A stretch of 64,000 nucleotides of DNA from Flavobacteriaceae bacterium (lineage in GTDB: Bacteria > Bacteroidota > Bacteroidia > Flavobacteriales > Flavobacteriaceae), in NCBI GenBank assembly GCA_947483075.1, contig CANKLE010000008.1:1-64000 (forward strand), in the 5' to 3' direction. Within the stretch, counting starts at the first letter, position 1. Every line of letters begins with the position of its first letter. Below are positions 55,319 to 63,990 of this stretch, piece by piece. The translations under genes and the position numbers were made by a program. The notes below the pieces were generated by a model that made no database searches, had not been told where the DNA came from, and saw nothing but the letters and a program-made list of their open reading frames with translations.

Positions 55319-56176
55319 GTGAAAATCACTCTCCAAAATCACTTGATTTCTGCCACGATTCAATCCAAAGGTGCCGAATTGTGTTCGTTGCAAACCCTAG
55401 CCAATTCGCGTGAATTCCTGTGGCAAGCCGATCCTGCCCACTGGGCCAAACATGCTCCGGTATTATTTCCCATTGTTGGAAAATTAAAACAAAACACCTA
55501 TCAATACAAAGGGAAATCCTATATACTACCGCGTCACGGATTTGCTCGAGAAATGGATTTTTTACTGCTTGAACAGACCAAATCCAAAGCGGTTTTTCAA
55601 CTGTGTAGTTCGTCCAAAACAAAAGGACTTTACCCCTTTGATTTTGATTTTCAAATCTGTTATCAAGTACATGAAAACCAATTGCAAACTATCTATTCCC
55701 TGATCAATTTAGGAACGGAAATAATGTATTTCAATGTAGGCGCACATCCTGCTTTTGCCTTGCCACTAGATTTTTCGGCCTATAGCATTGTATTTCCTAT
55801 GGACAGCAAATTGATTACTTATGAATTGGCAGAAGAATTAATCAGTAAGACTACCCATGAAATTCACTTGGAAAATCATACACTTCCGCTAGCCTATTCA
55901 CTATTTGAGAAAGATGCACTCATTTTTAAACAATTGGAATCAAAATTGGTTACAATTTGTGAAAACGAACGACCATTGTTGCAAGTTTCCTTTGCTGATT
56001 TTCCGAATTTAGGCATTTGGACCAAACCGCAGGCGCCATTTATTTGCATCGAACCCTGGTTGGGCTATGCCGATACTACTGATTCCTCCGGTGTTCTTGA
56101 AGAAAAAGAAGGGATCCAATCTTTAGAAGCAGGAAGTTCTAAAACCGTAGAATTTACTACCACTTTATTTGCCTAA
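55319..56176 (+). CDS. Aldose 1-epimerase family protein
   Basis: A 285-residue galactose mutarotase-like protein (aldose 1-epimerase superfamily, the glucose-6-phosphate 1-epimerase/YeaD-like branch). Conserved pieces are QSKGAELCSLQ (about 16-26), LPRHGFAREMDF (about 68-79, probable catalytic-site His), VGAHPAFALP (about 140-149) and CIEPWLGYAD (about 242-251, catalytic Glu region). It starts with GTG at 55319; no ATG fits. It lies 3 nt before the GNAT gene and is cotranscribed with it. Confidence 0.9.
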   Translation: MKITLQNHLISATIQSKGAELCSLQTLANSREFLWQADPAHWAKHAPVLFPIVGKLKQNTYQYKGKSYILPRHGFAREMDFLLLEQTKSKAVFQLCSSSKTKGLYPFDFDFQICYQVHENQLQTIYSLINLGTEIMYFNVGAHPAFALPLDFSAYSIVFPMDSKLITYELAEELISKTTHEIHLENHTLPLAYSLFEKDALIFKQLESKLVTICENERPLLQVSFADFPNLGIWTKPQAPFICIEPWLGYADTTDSSGVLEEKEGIQSLEAGSSKTVEFTTTLFA

Positions 56177-56179
56177 ACC

Positions 56180-56746
56180 ATGCTCAATTTTCAATTTTCT
56201 CCTTTTCCAACTATTTTCTCGGAACGATTAAACTTTCGGAAGGCAAGTTTGGATGATGTGCCAGAAATAATGGCTTTGCGTGGCAATCCAGAAGTGATGC
56301 GCTACATCCCTAGACCTTTGGTGACCAACGAAGCCGAAGCTATCGCGCATATTCAAGCGAATCTAGAGGGACTAGAAAACAACACTGCCTTGAACTGGAT
56401 TATTTGCCTCAAAGACAACCCCAAAGCCATTGGAATCGCAGGTTTCTATCGACTTAAACCCGAAGATTACCGGGCTGAAATTGGCTATATGTTATTGCCT
56501 GAATTTCAAGGGAATGGCTATATAACCGAAACCGTTACTCGACTGATTGCCTTTGGATTTAACGAACTTCAACTCAACTCAATTGAAGCCGTAATTGCTC
56601 CCGATAATATAGCATCCCAACGCGTAGTGTTGAAAAATAACTTTGTACAAGAAGCGTTTTTTCGGGAATACGAATATTATGAGGGACGCTACTTGGATGT
56701 ACAAATTTATTCGCTCTTGAAACGAAATTACTCGCCTACAATTTAG
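56180..56746 (+). CDS. GNAT family N-acetyltransferase (RimJ/RimL-like)
   Basis: A 188-residue acetyltransferase of the RimJ/RimL type. SERLNFRKASLDDVPEIMALRGNPEVMRYI (about 14-43) is the family start. The acetyl-CoA loop is EIGYMLLPEFQGNGYITETVTRLI (about 99-122), and VIAPDNIASQRVVLKNNF is motif B (about 138-155). The acceptor is unknown. It follows the epimerase by 3 nt. Confidence 0.92.
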   Translation: MLNFQFSPFPTIFSERLNFRKASLDDVPEIMALRGNPEVMRYIPRPLVTNEAEAIAHIQANLEGLENNTALNWIICLKDNPKAIGIAGFYRLKPEDYRAEIGYMLLPEFQGNGYITETVTRLIAFGFNELQLNSIEAVIAPDNIASQRVVLKNNFVQEAFFREYEYYEGRYLDVQIYSLLKRNYSPTI

Positions 56747-56769
56747 CTTAGTACATTCCGCTTTTCTGC

Positions 56770-56777
56770 TATCTTTG
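56770..56777 (+). promoter_or_regulatory. Candidate -7 box of smpB
   Basis: TATCTTTG matches TAnnTTTG but ends only 5 nt before the smpB ATG. If used, the smpB transcript starts at or next to the start codon (leaderless). A clear -33 TTG is missing. Confidence 0.45.
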
Positions 56778-56782
56778 CACCC

Positions 56783-57235
56783 ATGGTAAAAACCGTAAAC
56801 ATACTGAACAAACGCGCCCGATTCGATTATGAAATTCTCGAAACGTTCACGGCTGGCATGGTATTAACCGGTACTGAGATCAAATCGATCCGGTTGGGGA
56901 AAGCCCAAATTACGGAAGGTTTTTGCGAATTTCACGAACTCGAATTGTTTGCCATCAACACCTATATTGAGGAATATGCCTTTGGCAATCAGTTTAACCA
57001 CAAATCCCGCTCTGAACGCAAGTTATTGCTCAACAAACGCGAACTCAAAAGTTTGCATAAAAGTGTGCAAGTAAAAGGACTTACCATTATTCCGTTAAAA
57101 CTCCATACCACCGAAAAAGGCATCGCCAAACTCGACATTGGCTTGTGCCGCGGTAAAAAAACCTACGACAAACGCGAATCACTCAAGGAGCAAGATACCA
57201 AACGGGATATTGATCGCATTAAAAAATCATTCTAA
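56783..57235 (+). CDS. smpB: SsrA-binding protein SmpB
   Basis: Binds tmRNA and brings it to stalled ribosomes for trans-translation. It has 150 residues. KTVNILNKRARFDYEI (about 3-18), GTEIKSIRLGKAQI (about 31-44), and the basic C-terminal tail KKTYDKRESLKEQDTKRDIDRIKK (about 124-147) are diagnostic. The stop TAA overlaps the ATG of the XRE regulator by one base. tmRNA (ssrA) itself is not seen in this window. Confidence 0.97.
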   Translation: MVKTVNILNKRARFDYEILETFTAGMVLTGTEIKSIRLGKAQITEGFCEFHELELFAINTYIEEYAFGNQFNHKSRSERKLLLNKRELKSLHKSVQVKGLTIIPLKLHTTEKGIAKLDIGLCRGKKTYDKRESLKEQDTKRDIDRIKKSF

Positions 57236-57597
57236 TGTTGGGTGAACTCTTGCGCAATGGCCGATTAGAAAAGGGATATAAAACGCTGGAATTAGCGCGT
57301 CTTACGAAAATTGACGGTGCATTAATTAGCAAATTTGAAAATGGACAACGCAAACCGACTTTGTCTCAATTGCAGCTGTTGGCCCAACTCTTCGACTTGG
57401 ATTTTGCTGTGTTGCATGTGCAATGGATCAAAGAAAAGATTCTAAGTGACTTTGGATCTGACGCGACTACTTTACTGGCACTGCAAGAAATTATAGAAGA
57501 ATTTTCATCAGAACCTATGGCAAAACATGATCCCAACATTGATTTTGTCTTGGCCGAAATCGAAAAACTCAAAGCCAAGCTGCAAGGCAACTCCTAA
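57235..57597 (+). CDS. XRE family helix-turn-helix regulator
   Basis: A 120-residue protein. Residues 1-60 are a HTH_3/XRE domain (LLRNGRLEKGYKTLELARLTKIDGALISKFENGQRKPTLSQL). The C-terminal half is helical and could form a dimer. No peptidase or toxin partner is adjacent. Its start overlaps the smpB stop by one base, so it depends on smpB translation. It overlaps the convergent pcm end by 4 nt. Confidence 0.88.
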   Translation: MLGELLRNGRLEKGYKTLELARLTKIDGALISKFENGQRKPTLSQLQLLAQLFDLDFAVLHVQWIKEKILSDFGSDATTLLALQEIIEEFSSEPMAKHDPNIDFVLAEIEKLKAKLQGNS

Positions 57598-58235
57598 TTT
57601 TTATTTTCTAATAAAGGCACAAATTTAAAATCGCCACATTCGTGTTTTTCGAATTGGGTTTCATTTTTGCGAATTAACAAGGTCATAATTTGCTGGGTTT
57701 CACCCACCGGAATCACCAACTTCCCCCCTATTTTTAATTGTGCCATCAAGGCTTGAGGAATACTGGGCGCACCTGCAGTAACTATAATACTATCAAAAGG
57801 AGCATGATTGGGCAGGCCTTTATAACCATCGCCAAAACTCAACAATTTGGGTTGTACCCCCAATTTGGGCAACAGGGTTTTGGTTTGCTTAAACAATTCG
57901 TGTTGGCGTTCTACACTGTAGACTTTGGCGCCCAACTCACACAATACAGCCGTTTGATACCCGGATCCTGTGCCAATTTCGAGCACTTTGTGGTCTTTTA
58001 CGATGTCCAATAATTGGGTTTGAAAAGCTACAGTATAGGGCTGAGAGATGGTTTGATCGGCACCAATCGGAAAAGCGGTGTCTTGGTAGGCATAATCTTC
58101 AAAACTAGAATTCAAAAACAAATGTCGAGGCACTTTGGCAATGGCTGCCAAAACCGCAGCATCGGTTATCCCTTTGCTTTGCAATTGAGCGACTAACTGA
58201 TTTCGAAGGCCTTGGTGTTTGGCTGTATTTCTCAA
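57594..58235 (-). CDS. pcm: Protein-L-isoaspartate O-methyltransferase
   Basis: Repairs isoaspartyl residues in damaged proteins using S-adenosylmethionine. It has 213 residues when started at TTG (58235, LRNTAKHQGLRNQLV), which gives the usual family length; an upstream ATG at 58280 would add an unlikely hydrophobic stretch. The motifs are QTISQPYTVAFQTQLL (about 62-77), VLEIGTGSGYQTAVL (about 84-98), VYSVERQ and IIVTAGAPSIP. No partner gene is nearby. Confidence 0.94.
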   Translation of the reverse strand: MRNTAKHQGLRNQLVAQLQSKGITDAAVLAAIAKVPRHLFLNSSFEDYAYQDTAFPIGADQTISQPYTVAFQTQLLDIVKDHKVLEIGTGSGYQTAVLCELGAKVYSVERQHELFKQTKTLLPKLGVQPKLLSFGDGYKGLPNHAPFDSIIVTAGAPSIPQALMAQLKIGGKLVIPVGETQQIMTLLIRKNETQFEKHECGDFKFVPLLENKN

Positions 58236-58355
58236 AATATACAAATTGAATTGGGCGTAAAAATAACAAACAAAAGCCACAAATAGGATACAAAATTTAG
58301 GTTAAAATAGACGAAATTAATCGTATTCTAGCCTAAGCTATTCTCAATTAATTCC

Positions 58356-58363
58356 TATTTTTG
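58356..58363 (+). promoter_or_regulatory. Candidate -7 box of the oxidoreductase gene
   Basis: TATTTTTG matches TAnnTTTG, 16 nt before the ATG at 58380. A -33 TTG is not evident. Confidence 0.35.
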
Positions 58364-58379
58364 TTTCAAATTTAAACCT

Positions 58380-59351
58380 ATGTTAAAAGTTGGTGTTTTA
58401 GGTGCTGGACACTTGGGAAAAATTCATTTGCGGTTGCTTAATCAATCGGAGAAATATGAATTGATTGGTTTTTTTGATGAGAACGAAGCCTATGCGCAGC
58501 AAGTAGCCACAGAATTTGGCTATACCCTATTTCCCTCTAAAGAAAGTTTAATCGCCGCCGCCGATGTGGTGGATATTGTTACACCTACTTTGGCACATTT
58601 TAGTTGTGCAGAAGCTAGTATTAAAGCCGGAAAACACATCTTTATAGAAAAACCCATTGCCACAACCCTTGCTGAAGCCGAAGCAATCATGTCTATGGCC
58701 AAGGCTCACCAAGTGAAAGGCCAGGTGGGACACGTTGAGCGGTTTAATCCCGCCTTTTTAGCAACGAAAGAAATGATAGAAAACCCGATGTTTATTGAGA
58801 CGCACCGGTTGGCCGAATTCAACCCTAGAGGGACAGATGTTCCTGTAGTTTTGGATTTGATGATTCACGATATCGATGCAATCTTGAGCGTAGTGCCTTC
58901 CCCGGTAAAATCAGTGCATGCCAGTGGTGTATCGGTAATCAGTGAAACACCGGATATTGCCAATGCGCGCATCGAATTTGAAAATGGCTGTGTGGCCAAT
59001 TTAACCGCCAGTCGCATCTCGATGAAAAACATGCGTAAATCGCGTTTCTTTCAAAAAGATGCCTACATCTCGGTAGATTTCTTGGAAAAAAACTGTGAGG
59101 TGGTCAAAATGAAAGACGCCCCCGCAGTACCTGGTGATTTTGATATCATCTTACAGAACGCCGAAGGAATCAAAAAACAAATCTATTTTGCCAACCCCGA
59201 CGTGAGGCAAAACAATGCAATTTTGGATGAATTGGAATCCTTTGCCGACGCTATTCAAAACAATACAACTCCAGTGGTGTCATTAGAAGACGGGACCAAC
59301 GCCTTGCGTATAGCCTATCAGATCATTGCCAGCATGGAACAACAATCTTAA
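58380..59351 (+). CDS. Gfo/Idh/MocA family oxidoreductase
   Basis: A 323-residue NAD(P)-dependent oxidoreductase. The Rossmann start is KVGVLGAGHLGKIHLRLL (about 3-20), the EKPIA signature is HIFIEKPIATTLAEAEAIM (about 89-107), and HDIDAIL is at the substrate site. The substrate, probably a sugar or inositol-like compound, cannot be named. It is followed by the hydroxyacyl-CoA dehydrogenase gene after 8 nt and may be cotranscribed with it. Confidence 0.93.
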   Translation: MLKVGVLGAGHLGKIHLRLLNQSEKYELIGFFDENEAYAQQVATEFGYTLFPSKESLIAAADVVDIVTPTLAHFSCAEASIKAGKHIFIEKPIATTLAEAEAIMSMAKAHQVKGQVGHVERFNPAFLATKEMIENPMFIETHRLAEFNPRGTDVPVVLDLMIHDIDAILSVVPSPVKSVHASGVSVISETPDIANARIEFENGCVANLTASRISMKNMRKSRFFQKDAYISVDFLEKNCEVVKMKDAPAVPGDFDIILQNAEGIKKQIYFANPDVRQNNAILDELESFADAIQNNTTPVVSLEDGTNALRIAYQIIASMEQQS

Positions 59352-59359
59352 TTTAAACT

Positions 59360-60250
59360 ATGAAACAAATTGCAGTAATTGGCGCCGGAACCATGGGAAA
59401 TGGAATTGCCCATACCTTCGCTCAAAGTGGATTCACCGTAAAACTTATTGATATTTCAGAGCAGTCTTTAGACCGAGGAATGGCTACCATAGCCAGTAAC
59501 TTAGATCGAATGGTTGCCAAAGGCAGCATAACCGAAGCCGATAAATTGGCAACTATTGGTAAAATCATTACCTACACCGATATGCAAGATGGAGTAGTTG
59601 GTGCAGATCTCGTGGTCGAAGCAGCTACAGAAAATGTAAACTTAAAATTAGATATCTTCAAAAAACTCAACGAGTACTGCAGCCATTCTACTATTTTGGC
59701 TACCAATACATCTTCAATTTCCATTACCCAAATTGGTGCAGTAGTGGCACATCCGGAGCGTGTAATTGGTATGCATTTCATGAATCCCGTGCCGATTATG
59801 AAATTGGTCGAGATTATTCGCGGATACAATACCTCAGACGCCGTAACGCAAACCATCATGCAATTGTCAGAAAAACTAGGGAAAGTTCCGGTAGAAGTAA
59901 ATGATTACCCCGGTTTTGTAGCCAACCGCATTTTGATGCCCATGATCAACGAATCGATCGAAACATTGTACAATGGTGTGGCAGGAGTCTATGAAATTGA
60001 TACCGTGATGAAATTAGGCATGGCACACCCCATGGGACCCTTGCAATTGGCCGATTTTATTGGTTTGGATGTTTGTTTAGCCATTTTACACGTGATGTAC
60101 GACGGATTCAAAAATCCAAAATATGCGCCTTGTCCGTTGTTAGTCAATATGGTGCGCGCCGGAAAATTGGGCGTAAAATCGGGCGAAGGATTTTATAATT
60201 ATGCCGAAAGCAAAAAAGCCGAAAAAGTGGCGGCTCAATTTTTGAAATAA
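59360..60250 (+). CDS. 3-hydroxybutyryl-CoA dehydrogenase
   Basis: A 296-residue NAD-dependent 3-hydroxyacyl-CoA dehydrogenase. The Rossmann loop is IAVIGAGTMGNGIAHTFAQSG (about 4-24). The catalytic His is in GMHFMNPVPIMKLVEII (about 137-153), and VNDYPGFVANRILMPMINE is the C-domain signature (about 178-196). The single-domain form is typical of butyrate or polyhydroxybutyrate-type or amino acid metabolism. Other acyl-CoA genes are not in the window. Confidence 0.95.
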   Translation: MKQIAVIGAGTMGNGIAHTFAQSGFTVKLIDISEQSLDRGMATIASNLDRMVAKGSITEADKLATIGKIITYTDMQDGVVGADLVVEAATENVNLKLDIFKKLNEYCSHSTILATNTSSISITQIGAVVAHPERVIGMHFMNPVPIMKLVEIIRGYNTSDAVTQTIMQLSEKLGKVPVEVNDYPGFVANRILMPMINESIETLYNGVAGVYEIDTVMKLGMAHPMGPLQLADFIGLDVCLAILHVMYDGFKNPKYAPCPLLVNMVRAGKLGVKSGEGFYNYAESKKAEKVAAQFLK

Positions 60251-60270
60251 TAGGCTTTTCGCCTAAAAAA

Positions 60271-60936
60271 ATGCCTATGTCGATCGCGCAAAATTTGCAG
60301 TCAATTAGCACTTCTTTACCCAAAGAAGTGACACTAGTAGCGGTCTCGAAAACCAAACCCCTTGGCGATTTACAAGCTGCCTATGCCGCTGGGCAACGGG
60401 TCTTTGGGGAAAATAAAATTCAGGAAATGACCGAGAAATGGGAACACTTGCCCAAAGACATTTCTTGGCACATGATTGGCCACGTGCAAAGCAACAAGGT
60501 GAAATATATGGCGCCGTATGTGTCGCTCATACATGGAGTAGACCGACTATCGTTATTGGACGAAATAAACAAACAAGCTGCCAAAAACCACCGAACGATT
60601 GATTGCCTCTTACAGGTACATATCGCACAAGAAGAAAGTAAGTTTGGCTTTGATGAACAAGAATTACGAGACGCTTTTGCAACCAATGCATTTGCATCCT
60701 ACCCCAACATTAACATTGTTGGATTGATGGGAATGGCTTCGTTTACAACAGACACTGCTCAAATTAAAACCGAATTTACCCACTTAAAATCCGTATTTGA
60801 TTCAGTAAAAAATACGCCTGCATCCCATGTCGATTTGCACATCCTATCGATGGGAATGAGCGGTGATTATAAAATGGCTATTGCCTGCGGAAGCACAATG
60901 GTGCGCATCGGCAGCAGTATATTTGGCAACCGTTAA
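60271..60936 (+). CDS. YggS family PLP homeostasis protein
   Basis: A 221-residue PLP-binding protein of the YggS/PROSC type, which keeps free PLP in balance and has no known catalysis. The PLP lysine is in VAVSKTKPLGDLQ (about 24-36). GENKIQEMTEKWEHLP (about 49-64), HMIGHVQSNK and SMGMSGDYKMAI (about 189-200, phosphate loop) are characteristic. MSIAQ two codons in is an alternative start. It follows the dehydrogenase by 20 nt. Confidence 0.93.
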   Translation: MPMSIAQNLQSISTSLPKEVTLVAVSKTKPLGDLQAAYAAGQRVFGENKIQEMTEKWEHLPKDISWHMIGHVQSNKVKYMAPYVSLIHGVDRLSLLDEINKQAAKNHRTIDCLLQVHIAQEESKFGFDEQELRDAFATNAFASYPNINIVGLMGMASFTTDTAQIKTEFTHLKSVFDSVKNTPASHVDLHILSMGMSGDYKMAIACGSTMVRIGSSIFGNR

Positions 60937-60960
60937 CTCAACTTAAAACCCTATCCCTAC

Positions 60961-62325
60961 GTGTACGCAATTTTAGATATCGAAACTACCGGTGGCCAAT
61001 TTAATGAAGAAGGCATTACCGAGATTGCTATATATAAACACGACGGCACCCAAATCGTAGACCAATTCATCAGTTTGGTTAATCCGGAGAAACCCATACA
61101 ACCTTTTGTAGTGAATCTCACAGGGATTAATAATGCCATGTTGCGCTCGGCACCCAAATTTCACGAAGTGGCCAAGCGCATCATCGAAATCACACAAGAT
61201 TGCATACTAGTAGCCCACAACGCCGAATTTGATTACCGCATACTGCGCACTGAATTTCGTCGATTGGGCTATCCGTTCGAAGCCAAAACCATCTGCACGG
61301 TTGAGCTGGCCAAACGCTTAATTCCAGATCAAGTGTCGTACAGTTTGGGCAAATTAGTACGCGCATTGGGTATACCCATGGCCGACAGACACCGAGCCAG
61401 TGGCGATGCCTTAGCTACCACCAAATTATTTCAACTTTTGTTGGATAAAGACCTGGAAAAGAACATCGTAAAAGAAGTTATTAAAAGTATTGTTGAAAAA
61501 GGAGTTAGTGCCAATCTTGCCCTGATTTTAGACCAATTGCCTTCGCAAACAGGCGTGTATTACATGTACAGAAAAGACGGGAGTATCTTGTATATCGGCA
61601 AGAGTAAAAACATCAAAAAACGGGTCAATCAGCACTTTACAGGAATTACCAACAAGAGTAAAAAAATACAATTGGAGGTGGCCGAAGTGCGTTACGAAGA
61701 AACCGGCAGCGAATTGATTGCCCTACTCAAAGAAAGCGACGAAATTAAAGTACACAAACCCATTCACAATCGTTCCCAACGTAAAAGTTTGTTTCAATGG
61801 GCCTTGTATCCAGAACAACATCCCGATGGATATATGCGGTTATCGCTGCAAAAAACAGATTACCGCAAAAAAGAAATCACTTCTTTTACCACAATTCAAG
61901 ACGCTAAAAATGCCTTATTTCGCCTTACAGCTAGTCACAACCTCTGCCAAAAATATACAGGACTTTACGAAACTAAGTCGCACTGTTTTCAGTACAGCAT
62001 CAGTGAATGTGATGGAGCCTGTATCGGAAAAATTGATGCCGAGACCTACAATGCCCGAGTACACGATTTTATTGCTAAAAACAATTTTTATTCCAAAACC
62101 TTTGGCATCGTAGATCGCGGTAGAAAAACGGGGGAACGCAGTGTCGTACTGCTCGAAAACGGCATCTACAAAGGCTATGCTTTTGTGGGGTTGAATTACC
62201 AAATTACCAACTTGGAAATCCTAAAAAATATTTTGATTCCGATGCAAAATAACCGCGATACCCAAACCATTATACAAGGCTATTTGCGCCGTAATCCCAA
62301 CTTAAGACTCATTCAATATTCATGA
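60961..62325 (+). CDS. DnaQ-like exonuclease fused to GIY-YIG nuclease
   Basis: A 454-residue two-nuclease protein. Residues 1-170 are a DEDDh 3'-5' exonuclease: AILDIETTGG (about 3-12), LVAHNAEFDYRIL (about 81-93), HRASGDALATTKLF (about 145-158). Residues 190-280 are a GIY-YIG domain like the UvrC N-terminus and Cho: GVYYMYRKDGSILYIGKSKNIKKRVNQHF, with YIGKSKNIKKR active-site residues. The rest is UvrC-like up to CDGACIGKID. It starts with GTG. It is related to the Cho nucleotide-excision nuclease with an added proofreading-type exonuclease. It overlaps miaA by 4 nt. Confidence 0.9.
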   Translation: MYAILDIETTGGQFNEEGITEIAIYKHDGTQIVDQFISLVNPEKPIQPFVVNLTGINNAMLRSAPKFHEVAKRIIEITQDCILVAHNAEFDYRILRTEFRRLGYPFEAKTICTVELAKRLIPDQVSYSLGKLVRALGIPMADRHRASGDALATTKLFQLLLDKDLEKNIVKEVIKSIVEKGVSANLALILDQLPSQTGVYYMYRKDGSILYIGKSKNIKKRVNQHFTGITNKSKKIQLEVAEVRYEETGSELIALLKESDEIKVHKPIHNRSQRKSLFQWALYPEQHPDGYMRLSLQKTDYRKKEITSFTTIQDAKNALFRLTASHNLCQKYTGLYETKSHCFQYSISECDGACIGKIDAETYNARVHDFIAKNNFYSKTFGIVDRGRKTGERSVVLLENGIYKGYAFVGLNYQITNLEILKNILIPMQNNRDTQTIIQGYLRRNPNLRLIQYS

Positions 62326-63242
62326 ATTACTTGCTTGTTTTGGTGGGTCCAACTGCAGTAGGCAAAACAGCGCACAGCATTGCTTTGGCGCAAGCCCTGC
62401 AATGTGAAATTGTTTCCTGCGATAGCCGTCAATTTTACAAAGAAATGAGCCTAGGAACAGCGGTTCCGGAAGTGCACGAATTGGCAGCCGCACCGCATCA
62501 CTTCATTCAACATAAATCTATTCATGAAACCTATAATGTAGGAATGTATGAAAAAGAGGCGCTAGCCAAATTGGATGAACTTTATACCAAATCAAATACA
62601 GCCATTTTGGTAGGTGGTTCGGGCTTGTATGTAGATGCCGTATTGAATGGAATGGATGCTTTTCCTCCTATTGAAGCAGCCATCCGAGAGTCAATTCAAG
62701 CGCACTATGCAGCACACGGAATTGAATACTTGCAAAACGAATTGAAACGCTTGGACCCTGCATATTACCATACTATACAAACTGAAAATCCCCAAACCCT
62801 TCAAAACCCCCAGCGGTTGATGCGATTTGTAGAGGTGTGTGTCGGGACTACCAAACCTTATTCGAGTTTTTTACAAAAATCAAAAGTTATTCGAAACTTT
62901 ACCCCAATTCTCATCGGACTCGAGGCAGCTCGAGAAATGCTGTATGAACGCATCAATTTGCGCGTGGATCAGATGATGGAAAAAGGATTGGTACAAGAAG
63001 TTAAAACGCTTCAAAACGAACAGGACAATAACGCTTTACAAACCGTAGGCTATAAAGAATTGTTTGCCCATCTAAATGGAAACTGTACGTTGGTCGAAGC
63101 CGTAGAGGCCATCAAACAAAATACGCGACGCTATGCCAAACGGCAACTCACTTGGTTTAAACGCAATCCCAACACCCAATGGTTTAATTACCAAACGTCA
63201 ACTTCAACTCTTTTGGAGTATATTAATTCAAAGAGACTATAA
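62322..63242 (+). CDS. miaA: tRNA dimethylallyltransferase MiaA
   Basis: Adds the isopentenyl group to A37 of UNN-decoding tRNAs. It has 306 residues, the standard length. P-loop GPTAVGKTAHSIALA (about 8-22) and CDSRQFYKEMSLGTA (about 34-48) start the protein, GGSGLYVDAVLNG is at about 98-110, and YAKRQLTWFKRNP (about 267-279) is the tRNA-binding region. The start overlaps the stop of the DnaQ/GIY-YIG gene by 4 nt (ATGA). miaE elsewhere in the window acts on its product after methylthiolation. Confidence 0.96.
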   Translation: MNYLLVLVGPTAVGKTAHSIALAQALQCEIVSCDSRQFYKEMSLGTAVPEVHELAAAPHHFIQHKSIHETYNVGMYEKEALAKLDELYTKSNTAILVGGSGLYVDAVLNGMDAFPPIEAAIRESIQAHYAAHGIEYLQNELKRLDPAYYHTIQTENPQTLQNPQRLMRFVEVCVGTTKPYSSFLQKSKVIRNFTPILIGLEAAREMLYERINLRVDQMMEKGLVQEVKTLQNEQDNNALQTVGYKELFAHLNGNCTLVEAVEAIKQNTRRYAKRQLTWFKRNPNTQWFNYQTSTSTLLEYINSKRL

Positions 63243-63246
63243 TAAG

Positions 63247-63990
63247 ATGCCCATCGCTGCCAATTTTACTGCTGTATTCCAAAAAGAATGGATCATCAAT
63301 TTTACCCTTTGTGATCCATTCGGAAATCTTAAATACCCAGATTTGTGCAATTTGTTGCAACTTACTGCTGCAGAACATGCCGAATTGGGCGGAATTAGCT
63401 TTACCGATATGCAAGCACATCATCAGGCATGGGTGCTGAGCAGAATGCGGATTGAAATTGACAAAATGCCCCGTTGGAAAGATAAAATTTACCTCAAAAC
63501 TTGGATCGTGTCTTTAGAAAATTCTAGATCCATTCGGGCGATGGAAGTGTACCTTAATGGTGAAAAAATAATTGGAGTAGAAAGTTATTGGGCCGTATTT
63601 AATACCCAATCCCGAAGACCAGAAAACTTAATCTTAGCACACGAACATTTCGAAAAATTCGAACAACTAAGAGGAACTCAACTGCCGTTTGCTAAAATTG
63701 ATAGCCCGAAGGATTCAAAAATAGTAGGTACTCGAACTGTTCAATGGTCAGACTTAGATATCGTCAATCATGCAAACAACGTGAAATACTTAGAATGGTG
63801 TTTGGATACGGTATCCGATCAATTCAGCAAATCAGAGGGAATAGCCGTTTTGGAAATGAATTTTTTGAATGAATTGAACTTACACGACAAGGTAGAAATT
63901 CTGTTTGCTCAATCAAAACAAAATCAACATACCTTTTCGATTTCCAAAGCTCAAAAAGTCTGCTACTTGGCTCAACTAGATTGGAAATAA
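63247..63990 (+). CDS. Acyl-ACP thioesterase-like protein
   Basis: A 247-residue protein with two hot-dog folds, like the acyl-ACP thioesterases. The N-terminal half has FTLCDPFGNLKYPDLCNLLQLTAAEHAE (about 20-47) and AWVLSRMRIEIDKMPRW. The C-terminal half has VQWSDLDIVNHANNVKYLEWCLD (about 163-185), with a probable catalytic Asp/Asn/His. The start is the ATG at 63247, as upstream frame lies in miaA. It lies 4 nt after miaA. The TAA at 63988-63990 is followed by only ten bases. Confidence 0.9.
   Translation: MPIAANFTAVFQKEWIINFTLCDPFGNLKYPDLCNLLQLTAAEHAELGGISFTDMQAHHQAWVLSRMRIEIDKMPRWKDKIYLKTWIVSLENSRSIRAMEVYLNGEKIIGVESYWAVFNTQSRRPENLILAHEHFEKFEQLRGTQLPFAKIDSPKDSKIVGTRTVQWSDLDIVNHANNVKYLEWCLDTVSDQFSKSEGIAVLEMNFLNELNLHDKVEILFAQSKQNQHTFSISKAQKVCYLAQLDWK

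Noticed and set aside
60252..60270. Terminator between the dehydrogenase and YggS genes
   Set aside because: The short hairpin AGGC-TTTTC-GCCT is followed by A, not T, on the coding strand, so it is not a rightward terminator.
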